Below the pieces are notes generated by a model, which saw only the letters and a list, made by a program, of their open reading frames with translations, searched no databases and was not told the DNA's origin. 64,000 nucleotides of DNA, from NCBI RefSeq assembly GCF_030445035.2, contig NC_080690.1:33568796-33632795 (forward strand), read 5' to 3'. Of this stretch, positions 45,780 through 57,198 are shown piece by piece. Made by a program: the position numbers and the translations under genes. The DNA comes from Dasypus novemcinctus. Taxonomy: Eukaryota; Chordata; Mammalia; Cingulata; Dasypodidae. Positions within the stretch are counted from its first letter, which is position 1. Each line of letters starts with the position of its first letter.

Positions 45780-46150
45780 GGTCCCAATTCCCAGAACCTA
45801 ACAAATTTTACCTTATAAGGCAAAAAGGTCTTTGCGGATGTCATCAAGCTAAGGCTCCTGGACCACAAGTGTCCTTGTGAGAAAGAGGCAGGGGAGAAGG
45901 GATGCACCCAGCAGAGGAGGAGTCAGTGCAGCACAGAGGCAGAGAGGAGCGATGCAGCCACAAGGCAGGGCATGCCGGCAGCCGCCAGACGAGGACCGAG
46001 AGACCACCAACACGTTTTCCCACGGGGCCTCTGCGGGGAGTGGGCCCTGCCCACACCTTGACATCGACATCGACTGCAGACTTCTGGCTTCCCAAAATGT
46101 GAGAGAATAAATGTGTTGTTTGTAGCCACCAAGTCTGTAGTAATTGATAC
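45780..46150 (+). mobile_element. MLT1-type MaLR LTR
   Basis: TTACCTTATAAGGCAAAAAG near 45810 and GTAGCCACCAAGTCTGTAGT near 46122 are plus-strand MLT1. It abuts the previous LTR head to head. Confidence 0.75.
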
Positions 46151-46189
46151 TAGTAAATTACTAGTAAAATGATCTAAGCTGCCCTGTGT

Positions 46190-46640
46190 GATCCTGACCC
46201 TGTCAGAACTCACCCTGACTTACTACCCAGCCCCACCAAGGACAAGCTTTCAGTTCCTCAAACCAGCCTCAGGGCTGTTGCTTGGTCCAGCCTCAAGGCT
46301 GTTGCACCTGCTAAAGAAGTTCTCCCCCACCCCCCCCACCCACCCCCGACCCACCGATCCAAAGTTGGCCCCTATTCATGATTCAGGTCTCAGGATAAAC
46401 GTCACCTCCTCCAAGAGACCTTCCCTGACCACCCAATCTGAAAAATCACCTCCTGTTTTAGCCTCATACATTTGTCAAGATCAGCCCCCAGGTTCGTCGC
46501 TTGCCACCTGCACCAGAAAGTGGAATCCAAGGTGGTCTTGGCTGGCTCCTTGTCTCTGTTGTATCCCCAGGACCTGGGATAGGGCCCAGCACTTAATAGG
46601 TGCTCAGCAAACATTGGTTGATGAACGACAACGAATCATC
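46190..46640 (+). repeat. L2 LINE 3' region
   Basis: CCAAGAGACCTTCCCTGACC near 46410 and AATAGGTGCTCAGCAAACAT near 46594 are diagnostic of L2. Confidence 0.8.
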
Positions 46641-46784
46641 TGTGCAAGCCTCTGTGAGCAATGGCCTGAGGTGTGTGAGAGTGTGTGCGCGAGCTTGAGG
46701 GTGCAGGGGAAGCAATGAGACCCCAATCCTCGGCGTGCCACCCTCCTTCACGCCGTGCCGGAACCCGTGCTGGGAGATTCCCGT

Positions 46785-46905
46785 GCAATGTCTCACTTAT
46801 TTCTCATGACAGTTCTGTAAAGTGAGGTCCCTTCATGTCCCCGTTTTACAGATAAGGAAACTGAGGCTCAGCGATCTTCTAAGTTACCGCTTGGTATATT
46901 CAGAA
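46785..46905 (-). repeat. MIR SINE relic
   Basis: GTTTTACAGATAAGGAAACT followed by GAGGCTCAGCG is reverse-complement MIR. Confidence 0.75.
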
Positions 46906-46929
46906 GTGAAAACCACATCAACTAAGTCA

Positions 46930-47541
46930 TAAAAGGCCCGCCCCCTTCACCCCCGCACGCGATTCACGCAGACCCGGAGCGCTCGGTCTCCAGGAGACTC
47001 CGCAGCAGTAGTGGGGCAGGGATGCCGACCCCACTTTTCCGCGAGTCCCAGGGAGGCGCAGGGGCTGGGGGGAGCGCTGGAGGGAGCCCGTGCCAGCGGC
47101 TTCCGCCTGCGGATGCCGGTTTCTGCCTTGGCACCCGCGCTGCGGGCAGGAAAGGCGCGGAGGAGCGGCCAGAGACGCGGCGAACGCGGGGGAAGGCCCC
47201 CGGGAAGAAACGCGCGGCCGCGCAGGCCGGCTCTGGGGAAGCCAGCTCGGAGGCCGCGGCCTCAGTTTCCCCCTCTGTAAAGTGGACCTGGCCGCGTACG
47301 CCTGGGTTAGGGCTGCACGGGCGGCGAGCAGAGGGTTAAAGGGGAGGGCCGCGCGCCGAGGGCGGGGCGGGTGATTCCGGCCGCACCTGGCGGCTCCCGG
47401 CACCCCGGCCCCACGCCGAGCGCAGCGCCCCGAGCGGCAGCCGGAGCGGGACCCCCCGGGGAGGAGCGACGCGGCCGCGGGCACCCACCGCGGGAGGGGC
47501 GGCGGCGGCGGCACCAGCCCCGGGAGGCGAGCGGAGCCGCC
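46930..47541 (+). promoter_or_regulatory. PLLP: PLLP CpG-island promoter and 5' UTR
   Basis: The GC- and CpG-rich region contains GC boxes (CCCGCCCCC near 46939, GAGGGCGGGGCGG near 47359) and no TATA box near the coding start. The transcription start cannot be fixed; somewhere in the last 200 bp before the ATG is likely. The island extends past exon 1 to about 48300. A 319-residue minus-strand frame across it is a by-product of the composition. Confidence 0.75.
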
Positions 47542-47673
47542 ATGGCCGAGTTCCCGTCCAAAGTGAGCACGCGGACCAGCAGCCCCGCGCAGGGGGCGGC
47601 GGCGGGCGCGGCGCTGCGCCCCGACCTGGCCTTCGCGCGCTCCAGCCTCGGCGCGCTCATGCTGCTGCAGCTG
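47542..47673 (+). CDS. PLLP: Plasmolipin, coding exon 1 (partial gene)
   Basis: The 44-codon exon begins MAEFPSKVSTRTSSPAQG and ends LGALMLLQL, matching my recollection of human plasmolipin almost residue for residue. The main difference is an alanine-rich stretch, apparently one residue shorter. Plasmolipin is a small four-pass MARVEL-domain membrane proteolipid of myelin and apical epithelial membranes, linked to raft organisation and endosomal sorting. The exon covers the cytosolic N-terminus and the start of the first membrane helix. The start context GCCGCCATGG is ideal. The exon ends CTG followed by GTGAGT, a consensus splice donor in phase 0. Exons 2-4, with the rest of the MARVEL domain, were not found and should lie beyond the window. 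CpG-island context implies a broad-type promoter. Confidence 0.95.
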
Positions 47674-49794
47674 GTGAGTGCGCGCGCCCGCGGGTCGGGG
47701 TCGGTGGCGCGGAGGTCCCGTCGGGGCTGGGAGCGGGTCGCACCTGCGGAGGGGTTCCCCGGGCGCCGCACCCTCCCTGGCCCGCACCCAGCGCAGCGAC
47801 GCCCCGGAACGTACGCCCCCCGAGACCTCCCCGGGCACCTTCTCGCCACCAGGCGCCCCCTTGGCCACCCTGGGGAGCGCAGGCACCGTGCGCCCACCGC
47901 CCGTGCGCTCACGGACACAGGGCCCCCCTCCAGTGCCCCATCACCCTCACCCCCCCCATCGTGGCCACCAGCGGCCGCACACAGGAACGCCCCCCAGGAG
48001 CCACAGCCCCTGCACCACACACGCTCTGCCCGGGCGACCCTCCTCCAGCCCGAGGCAAAGGCCGCGGGCGCCGCGTCTTCCGCGGAGCCCTCGGCGGCCC
48101 CGCGCGCCGCGGCCCGGGACCCTCCCGCCCAAGCGCACTTGCGTTTCCCCGACGCGCACGCTCAGGCGCGGCTGGGTCGGCGCCCGCGCGGGACCTGGCT
48201 CCTGGCTGCCAGCGGGTGGCCTGCCGGGTGCCTGCCGGTTTGGTGGCCCCGCGGGGCCGAAATATCACGCCCCGCGCTTCGGGTTTCTGGGAAGCCGCAG
48301 TCAGGCCTTTACACTTGTTGTCAGAGGCTGAACTGGAACCGCTTCTCCAGTGAGACCCTCCCACCCCCATCCCGTGCCATTTCTAGTTCAGGACTTCACA
48401 GATCTCGGCGTGTAGGCCCCCCTCTCCCACCCTAGCCACTGAATTTTCCTGGAGGGGTTTCTTTAAAACGCAAATTCTTTGGCCCCACCCCTGGAAAAAA
48501 TGTGGAGTTGGCTTTTGGATCTCGGGAAGTGCCGCCCAGAGATGACATTTTAAAACTCTTCATCCCGCGTGGTTCCCACCTCACCCCCGAGATTCTCTGC
48601 CTTGGGGGTAGAGACCCAGTTCTTGGACCAATTTCAGTCTTGGGGCACTGTTTGTGTGCCGGGTTCTGGGCTGGGGGTGAAGGGTGCAGAGCGGGGATCT
48701 CTGTGTGTGTGTGGGGGGGGGGGGGTGCTGACTTCAGAGGGACCCAGACAGCGGGAAGAGCCAGGAGGCTTGTGAGAAGTGTTGCACGCGGGCGGAGTCG
48801 ATCCAGAAAGGCTGCGTGGAGGAGGTGACTTTTGAGCGAGGCCTTCACTGACGGTGAAAATCTCAGGCAGAGGGAGGAAAAGGGCACTCCATGTGCAGGG
48901 CACTGGGTGAGCCAAGGCTTAGAGGTGGGGGGGTTGAAGGGTCGCAGGCAGGTGCAGTCAGGGTGGGGAAGCTCTTGTTTCTGGTGTGGCCAGAAGCTGA
49001 GGGCCTTGAGAACCTGAGAAGAAGGGCTTGGCTCTGTTGGCCGCGGGGGCTTCGCTGGGCTGAGGACGGTGACTGGCGAGCAGGGTGGATCCCGGCCATT
49101 TGGGCGGCGGGCGGTTCGGGACCAGGGAACCTGAGCACGTGGCTCGTTGGCGCTGGAACCCTGCAGTGGAGTAACAGGAGGGCCCTGCGAGGCCTGGCTG
49201 CAAGGACCTGGTCCCCCTCCGGAGGAGGCTTGTGGTCATGATTTGGGGGTCTCCTGGGGGCTCAGCAGCCCAGCCCTGAGCATCTGAGTCCCATTGCACA
49301 GATGCAGACACAGGACTAATTAGAGAGTCCCTGAACGGGACATTTGGGGCTCCAGATTCCCAAGTCCTTCCTGGGTGTGTGTTTGGGGCGGAGTAGGTTT
49401 CCTTTGTTTACATCTTACCTGCAAAAGCTGTCTGGCAGTGTCCACTGATTTATTACCAGTTCGCGATAAATCCAACCCATTCCAGAAAGAACACTGGGTG
49501 GAGTTATTACGTCACCGGCGACATCCCTGTGGGGCCGAGGGACTCCCATAAGAGTTCCGGAGACCAAAATCCCTGCCCCCCCCACCTGCCGATTAGAGAA
49601 GCTGCTTCCTGAGCTGTTCCCCTGGCAACAGTTCCCTCTGGGGGCAGGGCCGGAGCGTGGTGGTTCACCCAGCAGGCGCCGCATCTGCCCGGCAGCCTTA
49701 ACAGTGACAACAGCTCCCCGCAGTCAGGCGCGCGCCAGGCTCCAGCCCCTTCGCCAAGCTTTACAGCCTCCTGTTCTCCACCCCCTACCCCCCA

Positions 49795-49935
49795 TTTTAC
49801 AGGTGACCAGTTACTTGCTTAGAGACCAATTACTTGCTCAAGATCTCAGAGCCTGGAGTGGTAGAGCTGGGATTTAAGCCCGAGTGGTCTGACTTTTCCA
49901 GCTTATTACCCATTCAGCCGCGCTCCTGTGGGCAC
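49795..49935 (-). repeat. MIR SINE relic
   Basis: CCCATTTTACAGGTGACC and AGCTGGGATTTAAGCCCGAG are reverse-complement MIR. Confidence 0.7.
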
Positions 49936-50354
49936 AGGGTCAGGTGCTGTCAGGGAGGGCAGGGGGGACCCAGGCGAGTGCCAGATCTCTAGGAGCTCTT
50001 GGTCCCTGAGGGAGGACCCCAGAGGATGTGTTTCCCCTGCAGGGATCAGGAAAAGCAGCGTGGAGGAGCGATAAATGGGAAGATAGAAGCTAATTCCCCA
50101 TCAGATCTGTTTCCCCAGGATTTGGGGAAGTGTTTGAGGTGTGGGAGGAGTAAGGAGGGGCAAGACGACCTTGAGAAGGAGATGTGCTCCTTGCCCAGCA
50201 GTAAATGTGTCCTGAAGAACAAACTTCAGTGTTCTTCCCAGATGCTGGGTGGTATTCACTGATTTATTACTTCCTTCATCTGATTCCGGAAAGAATATTG
50301 AATGCGGAGTATAATATTATGCCACATAAGAGACAGAAGAGATAAAGTAATAAA

Positions 50355-50495
50355 ATTTTAAAAGTTAGTGGTGACTAATACTTGACAGTGCAAGGGAAAT
50401 TACGTGTATGGAGGTATATGGGAACTCTGTACTTTCTGTGAAATTTTTCTGTAAACCTAAAACTGCTCTGAAAATATATATTTTTTAAAGTTGGT
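50355..50495 (+). mobile_element. L1 3' terminus
   Basis: TATATGGGAACTCTGTACTT followed by TTTCTGTAAACCTAAAACTG is a standard old L1 3' end. Confidence 0.75.
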
Positions 50496-50719
50496 GGTGG
50501 AAAAGGGGGAATTGCCTTAAAGAGAGGTTAAAAAGGAGGCCAATGTTCCAGGAGTCCAGCAAGTTTAAGGTTGTAGATTCTTGACTGAGCTTCCTAGCAG
50601 CCTAGGCAAAAAGGGCAACACGACAGATTTAAGCAGATGTCTTCTTTTAAAAAAAAGGCACGCAAGTTTGATCTAGAGGCAACTCTTGGTTTCTAAAACT
50701 GGGAGGTCTTGATGCTGCA

Positions 50720-50850
50720 GATTTACTGATATGGAAGGAGGCTCAGAGAAGGTGAGAGACTTGACCAGGGTCCCACAGGTAGAGTAGCAGAGCAGAGATC
50801 TGCATTACAATCTGGGCCTTGAAGCCCAGCTCTCTCGCTAGGGTTCCAGT
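50720..50850 (-). repeat. MIR SINE relic
   Basis: GGAGGCTCAGAGAAGGTGAG and GACCAGGGTCCCACAGGTAG follow reverse-complement MIR. Confidence 0.6.
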
Positions 50851-51179
50851 ACTTTAGGGCAGAGTGTGTGTGGGGGGGTAAGGAGGAGGGGTGGGTGAGG
50901 GGATGGAACTTTTGGAGGGGAGACTGTTCAGTGGCCAGGGTAATTACGGAGGGCTTCCTGGCAGAGGTAGGCTCTGAAGTGAAGAGTTGAACTCCCTGGA
51001 GGGGTTGGGCGTCCTGGAGGCCCAGGACATAGGAGCCCTGAGTGTCCTACGGCAATGGGGCCATTTGCGTCTGGCACCTTCGATCCTTCCCTTCTGCCCT
51101 ACCTCTTCGGCAGTGGTCCCACAGTTCCCAATTTGCAAGGGGACATACTGTCAGAGACCTCAGCATTGCGTCACAAAAA

Positions 51180-51340
51180 TCTGTGGGGTGGCACTGAGCA
51201 CAGACCTGAACATAGAGCCTTGGGTTCAAATCCTGGCTCCGTGCTTCCTGGTGGTGTGACCTTGGGTGATTTCCCTAATTTCTCTTAGCCTCAGTTTCCT
51301 TGACTGTAAAATGACGACGACTGGGTGAGGAAGGTGGAAG
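51180..51340 (+). repeat. MIR SINE, near full length
   Basis: GGGTTCAAATCCTGGCTCCG, GTGACCTTGGGTGATTTCCC and GCCTCAGTTTCCTTGACTGT occur in MIR order. Confidence 0.88.
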
Positions 51341-52716
51341 CTAATGCCTGCAAAGGGCTTTGCGCAGTGTGTATTGGAATGAGGGGCCCTTAGGCTTGCT
51401 CTCAGAGGTCCCCTCAGCAGCATCTTCAACACAAGCTTGCATGCTGCCAGGGACGGGGAGCTCAGTCCCTCTCATGGAAGCCTGCTCCATCCTTGTGCCC
51501 TTGGGAGCGTTAGAACGTTCTCCCTTACGGTGAGCTTGGCTCTGTCACCAGCTCCTCTGTGGGTCAGGGTGGGCCCCGGAGAGGTTGTTGGAGTCCAGGA
51601 GAAGTGAGCAGCAGAGCGCCTCCTGGAGCCCAGTGACGGCCGTGTTGGGATTGTGGGCCCTTCCAGAACGCTGAGGTTTGTGGTTCAGGTGCCTCACGCT
51701 CCACCGGAGGCCCCGCACCTTCACCCATCTTCCTCCGCCCCGGCCGGACAGCCCAGAGACGGGCCTTGCATCGATGGCTCTCCTGCCCTGTCCCCCACTC
51801 GTGGGGGTGGGGAGCGAGCTGAGTGTTTCGGAACTAACTTACAAGTCCCTTACGGCTAAATTAGCACATTCTCCTTGGAAAATAAAAACGCGTCACAGCT
51901 AAGGCTGCAGTCTTCACGTCACCCAACCCCTTTCCTCAAGGCTGTCACTGTTTCGGGGCGTTTTCCAGTCCCTTGTTCAGGGCATCTTTGAAAACACGGA
52001 GGGTTTATTCTGTGTCCTTTGTTCGGCAAGTTGCTTTTCTCACCCCCGGAGCACCTGAGCACTCCTCCTTGGTGTTAGTCCTGATGGGTGTCCCTCCTTC
52101 CCCGTGCCCGAGTATTCCATCGTGGGACTGCGGCCCCAGCTCGCTTAGCCATTGCTCTCTTGATGAGTCCTTTGGTGTTTTGCTCGTTGTCTTGTTCTTT
52201 GAAAAAATGCAGACATAGAGCAAGACATCAGTCAAAAATGAGTCTCTCTCTTCCCTAAGCAGGCTCCCCGGTGCCCTTGCCTGAGGCAGCCACCGTTCAG
52301 CGTGTGTCATTCCAGGGAGAGTCGGTGCATATTTGTATGCATCACCTTAGACACGCCTGAAATTTCCAGAAGGAAGCACAGGCAGCTGCAGGGTCACGCT
52401 CTCCCCCCTTGGCAGTACGCCAGCGGATGCTCTTACCAGGGCGTGCTGCACTGTGTGCATCTTTTCTTTTTCATACCTTTGTTTATTTAGTTCCTTTAAT
52501 AGGTGATAGATTTACCATGCTCAAGAATGAAAAAAGAAGTGGAAAGGTTTACAGTGAAAAATCCTGGGCCCTGTTGGTTCAAGTCAACCCCAGCCCCCCG
52601 CCCCCAGGCCCACTCTCCTTGGTTTCCTCAGTATCTTTTCAGATTTTCTTTAGGCAGATATGAGCAAGCGGGGCTGTAGATTCCCCGCTCTCCCATTTTA
52701 CTCAAAGGGTCTGCTC

Positions 52717-53117
52717 TTTTTTTTTTTTTTTAGATTTATTTACTTTATTTATACCCCTCCCCCTCACATTGTTTTTCTGCTCGCTGTCTTCTCTCTCTGT
52801 GCTCTTCTGTGTCTGTTTGTCTTCTCTTTGTGCAGCACCAGGAACTGATCCTGGAACCTTCCGGAGTGGGAGAGAGGTGCTTAATCTCTTATGCCACCTC
52901 AGCTCCCTGGTCTGCTACATCTCTTATTTTCTCTCCTCTGTGTCTCTTTTTGTCACATCATCTTGCTGTGCCAGTTCTCCACTCGGGCCAGCAGTCCTGT
53001 GTGGGCCAGCATTCCTGCGTGGGCCAGCTTGCCTTCACCAGGAGGCCCCGGGAATCGAACCCTGGACCTCCTATTTGGTAGGCAGGAGCCCAGTCGCTTG
53101 AGCCACATCCTTTTCCC
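52717..53117 (-). mobile_element. DAS SINE, dimeric form
   Basis: Two reverse-complement tRNA-like modules (GGAACTGATCCTGGAACC near 52840 and GGAATCGAACCCTGGACC near 53050) follow a T-rich left end. Confidence 0.9.
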
Positions 53118-53190
53118 TTTGTACTTTTCTTTTTTTCACTTAACAATGCATCCTGGTGGTCTTTTTTCTCAGAGCGAGGTGTGTGTTCAC

Positions 53191-53341
53191 TTTTTTTTTT
53201 TTATAATCAGTTTTATTATTTTGATCTTGTCGCCACTGCCTTAGATCCCTGATCCCGAGGTATTTAAGCCCAGAGTAGGTGACCACTCGTCAGCGTCCAG
53301 TAGGCCAGTATTTGAGCTTCAGGTGCAGGCTGAGCATTCCC
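53191..53341 (-). pseudogene. Retroposed RNA 3' end, source unidentified
   Basis: On the minus strand about 140 bp of non-repeat-like sequence ends with AATAAAA and an A-rich tail. A second T-run of about 20 bases lies at the right flank. This is the look of a short, 5'-truncated processed pseudogene inserted in the LINE. I cannot name the parent transcript, and an unrecognised SINE is an alternative. Confidence 0.45.
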
Positions 53342-53759
53342 TTTTTTTTTTTTTTTTTTTTATGGCTTCTGTAATGTGTGGTTGTGAGTTGTGCTATGAT
53401 CTGTGTGGCCTGTCTCCTCTTTGACAGACACTTGGGGTGTTTCCACTCTTTTGCTCTCTCACCCTGCTGCAGCGAATGATCTCGCACAGAACTTGTTGCA
53501 CACGTGGTGAGGGCATCAGTGTGAGACTTTTCCAGAAGTGAGACTGCTGAGTGGCAGAGTACGTGTGTTTGTGATTTTAATAGATTGCCCAGTTGTCCTC
53601 TGCGGGGTCACACACATCTCTCCACTGCCCCCCTCCCTCCAGGATAGGCCCACAATCCCCTGTGTTGCACACTTTTGGAGGTGGGCCAATCCAATAGATA
53701 AGCTAGAGCAATACTAGTTTGCATTTTGCATTTGTCTTACCCTGAAGTTGGCCTTTTTA

Positions 53760-53780
53760 AATATATATATATATATATAT
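53760..53780 (+). repeat. (TA)n microsatellite
   Basis: About ten uninterrupted AT dinucleotides. Confidence 0.95.
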
Positions 53781-53997
53781 GTTTAAGAGCCATTTGTATT
53801 TCCTTGTCTGTTTATATATTTTTTGACCTTAATTGAACTGGTCTTTTTTCTTATCAGTTGCCGGGAGCTCTCGGTGATTTGCAAATATTTTTTCCTAGTT
53901 TGCTTTTTTACTTTGCTCATGGTGTTTCTGACTGTGTCAACTTTTATTTTAGTTTTATATTGTTGAAATTCTTTCTTTTTCCCTTTGTCATTTTTTT

Positions 53998-54400
53998 AAA
54001 CAAATCAATTTTATTGATATATGTTAATAAAGCACTCGATTCATCCAAAGTGCACAATCAGTGGTATTTGGTATAATCACATAGTTATGCACTCATCACT
54101 TTAATCATTATTAGAGCATTTTCATTATTTCAATAATAATGATAATAAACAAAAACCAGACAAACAAACAAGAAAATTCTTCCCCTCTCAATATCTCTAG
54201 GCTTCCCCTGCTGTAGATAGCTGCTCTTTCTCTCTATTCTTGCACAATTATTTATTTATTTTTCAGGCAGTTTTATTGAGATATATTCATATACCAGGCG
54301 ATCGTCCAAAGTGTGTATAATCAGTGGCTTTTAGTATAACCCCTTTTTCATACTGGTGTCCAGAAATTGAGTCATCATCAGCTTTCCCCTCTCCAAAGTG
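53998..54400 (-). mobile_element. Two tandem L1 3' UTR fragments
   Basis: TTTTATTGATATATGTTAAT near 54009 and TTTTATTGAGATATATTCAT near 54271 start two copies of the same sequence. Each is followed by TCATCCAAAGTGCACAATCA or a close variant. Confidence 0.65.
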
Positions 54401-54517
54401 ATAAAGGAATTATTCTAGGTAAGGACTCGGAAAGCCTCATAGCATCTGCTTCTGTCACTTTCCTGGGAGGAGAGCCTCAGGTTTGTGCTAAGGTGTCTTC
54501 AGTTTGTTTCCAAAACT

Positions 54518-54518
<1 letters not shown>

Positions 54519-54546
<28 letters not shown>
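54519..54546 (+). repeat. (GT)n microsatellite
   Basis: Fourteen GT dinucleotides. Confidence 0.97.
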
Positions 54547-54550
<4 letters not shown>

Positions 54551-54689
54551 AAGAAGACGCTCTGGAACCTGGGAAATAACTATCTAAAGGTAGTGACATT
54601 TTAACATGTTTGTTCTTTTTAGTTTTTATAGGTAGCTTTTATTGTGGTAGCTAATGTACATTTTTCATTTACTAGTGATTAAAATGTTT

Positions 54690-55605
54690 ATTTTTAAAAT
54701 TATTAGTGCCATATGTACATGGGTATATATTGGCAATATGTAGAGGACTTTAAATAAATTATGGCACATTGGTGCCATGGCATACTGTGCAGCTTTTAAA
54801 AAAAGAGTAACTCCCTACCTCACAGAAAAGGATAAGGAGCTCTAAATGTAGCAATGGACAATATCCCAAGATATTATCATGAAGCGAAAAAGCAAAGTGC
54901 CCAGTATTGTGTGTAGAATATTATTTGTGTGGGGGAAATACAGACACACTTATCCGCCCCCCTCCTTCCCCTCTCCCATTGTGAATAGAAACCACTCTGG
55001 GTTGCCTCTGGGGAAGAATTTGAATATTGGAGAGAGGAAGACATGCTGCACACACCCTGTTGTTACCTAACATGTTACATCTTACAAACATATTACCTAA
55101 CATATTACATCTTTCAAAATAAATAATATAACATTAAGCAATCTTTTTTTTTTTTAAGATTTTTTTTTTATTTATTTCTCTCCCCTACCCTCCCTGCCCC
55201 AGTTGTCTGTTCTCTGTGTCTCTTTGCTGCGTCTTCTTCTTTGTCCACTTCTGTTCTTGTCAGTGGCACGGGAATCTGTGTTTCTTTTTGTTGCGTCATC
55301 TTGTTGTGCCAGCTCTGTGTGTGTGCGGCACCATTCCTGGGCAGGCTGCACTTTCTTTCACGCTGGGCAGCTCTCCTTATGGGGCGCACTCCTCGCGCGT
55401 GGGGCTCCCCTACGTGGGGGCCACCCCTGAGGGGCAGGGCACTCCTTGCGCGCATCAGCACTGCGCATGGGCCAGCTGCACACGGGTCAAGGAGGCCGGG
55501 AGTTTGAACTGTGGGCCTCCCATGTGGTAGACAGACGCCCTAACTGGGCCAAGTCTGCTTTCCAATTAAGCAATCTTTTAATAAAAATAGTAAATAAAAA
55601 AAACA
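54690..55605 (+). mobile_element. Old LINE 3' end, split by a SINE
   Basis: AAATTATGGCACATTGGTGC near 54757 and GGTTGCCTCTGGGGAAGAAT near 55000 match an old LINE 3' end. It resumes for about 25 bp after the SINE at 55148-55564. Confidence 0.65.
55148..55564 (-). mobile_element. DAS SINE, long form
   Basis: It is antisense, with a 15-bp target duplication, ATTAAGCAATCTTTT, at 55133-55147 and 55565-55579. The tRNA-like head at the right is mutated (GTTTGAACTGTGGGCC). Confidence 0.95.
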
Positions 55606-55629
55606 GTACAGGTAGTGGAGATGGCAGAA

Positions 55630-55745
55630 AGGTCCCCAGAGAGGGAAGGTACTTTCCCAGGATCACACGGCAGCACGTGATGGCCCCGAGTTCTGTGGTT
55701 TTCTTTACCACCCCATGTGTGCCTCGGTTTCCCCATCTGTAAGTG
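55630..55745 (-). repeat. Possible MIR SINE relic
   Basis: TTTCCCAGGATCACACGGCA resembles reverse-complement MIR, but TTTCCCCATCTGTAAGTGG reads as the forward core. Two small relics may adjoin. Confidence 0.4.
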
Positions 55746-56103
55746 GAAAGAGGCCACCTGCCTCAGGGTCCACGTCCCATCGAGGAGTGTTGCTGCTTTC
55801 CCCGCTGCTGTGGTGGAGGCTGCTGCTGAGTTGTTTGTGGGACATTCAGGTGAGGACCGGGGCCTCCGTTTCCCGCTTGTCGACCGTCCGGGGGAGCTGC
55901 AGGGGTCCTGCCCTGGTCCCACGGCAGCCGGAGCTGGCGCTGTTTTCCCTGGCGGCCCAGCGAGCCCGGGCCTCGGCTCTTGGGCCGAGTGGGGGAGAGG
56001 CCAAGGCGGCTGCAGTGAGGGCAGGAAGGGAAGGGGGGCCGCAGGTCAGGCTGGGGGGAGAGGCTGCGGGGAGGTTGGGTGAGCTTTTACTCCTCGGCCC
56101 CCT

Positions 56104-56115
56104 TGCGCGTGCGCA
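56104..56115. promoter_or_regulatory. NRF1-like site in PLLP intron 1
   Basis: TGCGCGTGCGCA differs by one base from a perfect NRF1-type palindrome and lies in a CpG-rich intronic stretch. Confidence 0.4.
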
Positions 56116-57198
56116 GGAAGGGGTCCCGGCCTCTTCTCCAGGCTTAGGGGACGGCTGTGTGGGGCTTTTTGCTCAAGCTCATCCGGAAGGTTAGTGCTGG
56201 GGTCGGGACTAGAACCAGTGCCTGGGGACGCACGTCCAGGGGCTACGGAGGACCGTCCCGTCGGGCTCCCCCGCCCCTGCCCAGCAGGCCGTGAGCTCCA
56301 CAGGTCTGTCTTCCTCTGGAGGGCCTGCCCGGGAGCCGCCCTCCTTGGGACACTGAGAACCTAAGATTCTGCCACCCCGCCTGCCCCTGCCCTCTCCCAG
56401 GGGCGAGGTCCACCCTCCCCGGGAGCTGGAGCTCGGGCCTGGCCGTGGCTCCACTTGCTGGGCTCCACTCTGACCGCCCGTGTCCTCGGGCCGGGTCACA
56501 TCCGCTAAGAGCCCCCGTTTCCTGAGAAATGAGCATAGCTCCAGTGCTTGGCTTGAGAGGTGGGCCAGAGGGAGGAGGGCCCTGGGAGGGGGTCCGAGGT
56601 GAGCCGGGGGCTGGAAGGGGATAGTGCCAGGCCGCACCCTGGGGGCCTCCAAGAAGGTACGGCCTTCCTGGGAAAGCCCGCGTGTGGCTGAGGCATCCCG
56701 ATGCCGGGGAGGCCCAGAGGTGAGTGAGGAGACCCCCGGGGGGGGGCAGGGGAGGAAGGTGAGTCCGCGGGCAGCGAGCCCTAAATCTCAGGAACCTCCG
56801 GGGAGCGTGGCCCCTTGCTCTGGGAGCCCATGGGGCCTTGGGGAATTGAGCAGGGGGCCTGCAGCTGCCTTGACACTCAGGAGGGCTGCCTGGTGGAGGG
56901 GATGGGCTTCTCTGGCCTAGAGGGAACCAGGGGTGGGGCGAGCAGAAGAAAGTTTGAGCTTCGCGTTGGGAAGATTTTTCTAAAACCCCGAGGGAGGCCA
57001 CAGAGGAACGCTGAGGCAGGCCTAGCGCCTCGCGGGGGAAGGTACCCTCGGGCTGGCAGACCAAGTGAGGGGGCTCTGGGGGCTCCCCAGGCATTGGCAT
57101 GGGCGTGCACAAACCCCTACGGTGCCCGCCCACCCAGACCTTAAAAATCTGGACCCTGAGACTCAGGACTGAGGAATGATGATTTATGGTAAAAGCCT

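Larger units (their letters stand above)
52480..53985 (-). mobile_element. Old LINE (L1/HAL1 type), split by two insertions
   Basis: The LINE reads in reverse from a 3' UTR near 52480 (TGATAGATTTACCATGCTCA). It continues past the SINE at 52717-53117 (TTTCACTTAACAATGCATCC) and past the poly(T) insert at 53191-53341, as far as 53985. Confidence 0.7.

Noticed and set aside
46927-47886. 319-residue open frame on the minus strand across the PLLP promoter and exon 1
   Set aside because: It lies in an extreme GC-rich island where stop codons are rare, overlaps several other long frames, and its proline, arginine and alanine composition has no recognisable domain.
47371-48435. 354-residue plus-strand frame reading through the PLLP exon
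   Set aside because: Only 47542-47673 matches plasmolipin. Upstream is 5' UTR and downstream is intron after a consensus donor.
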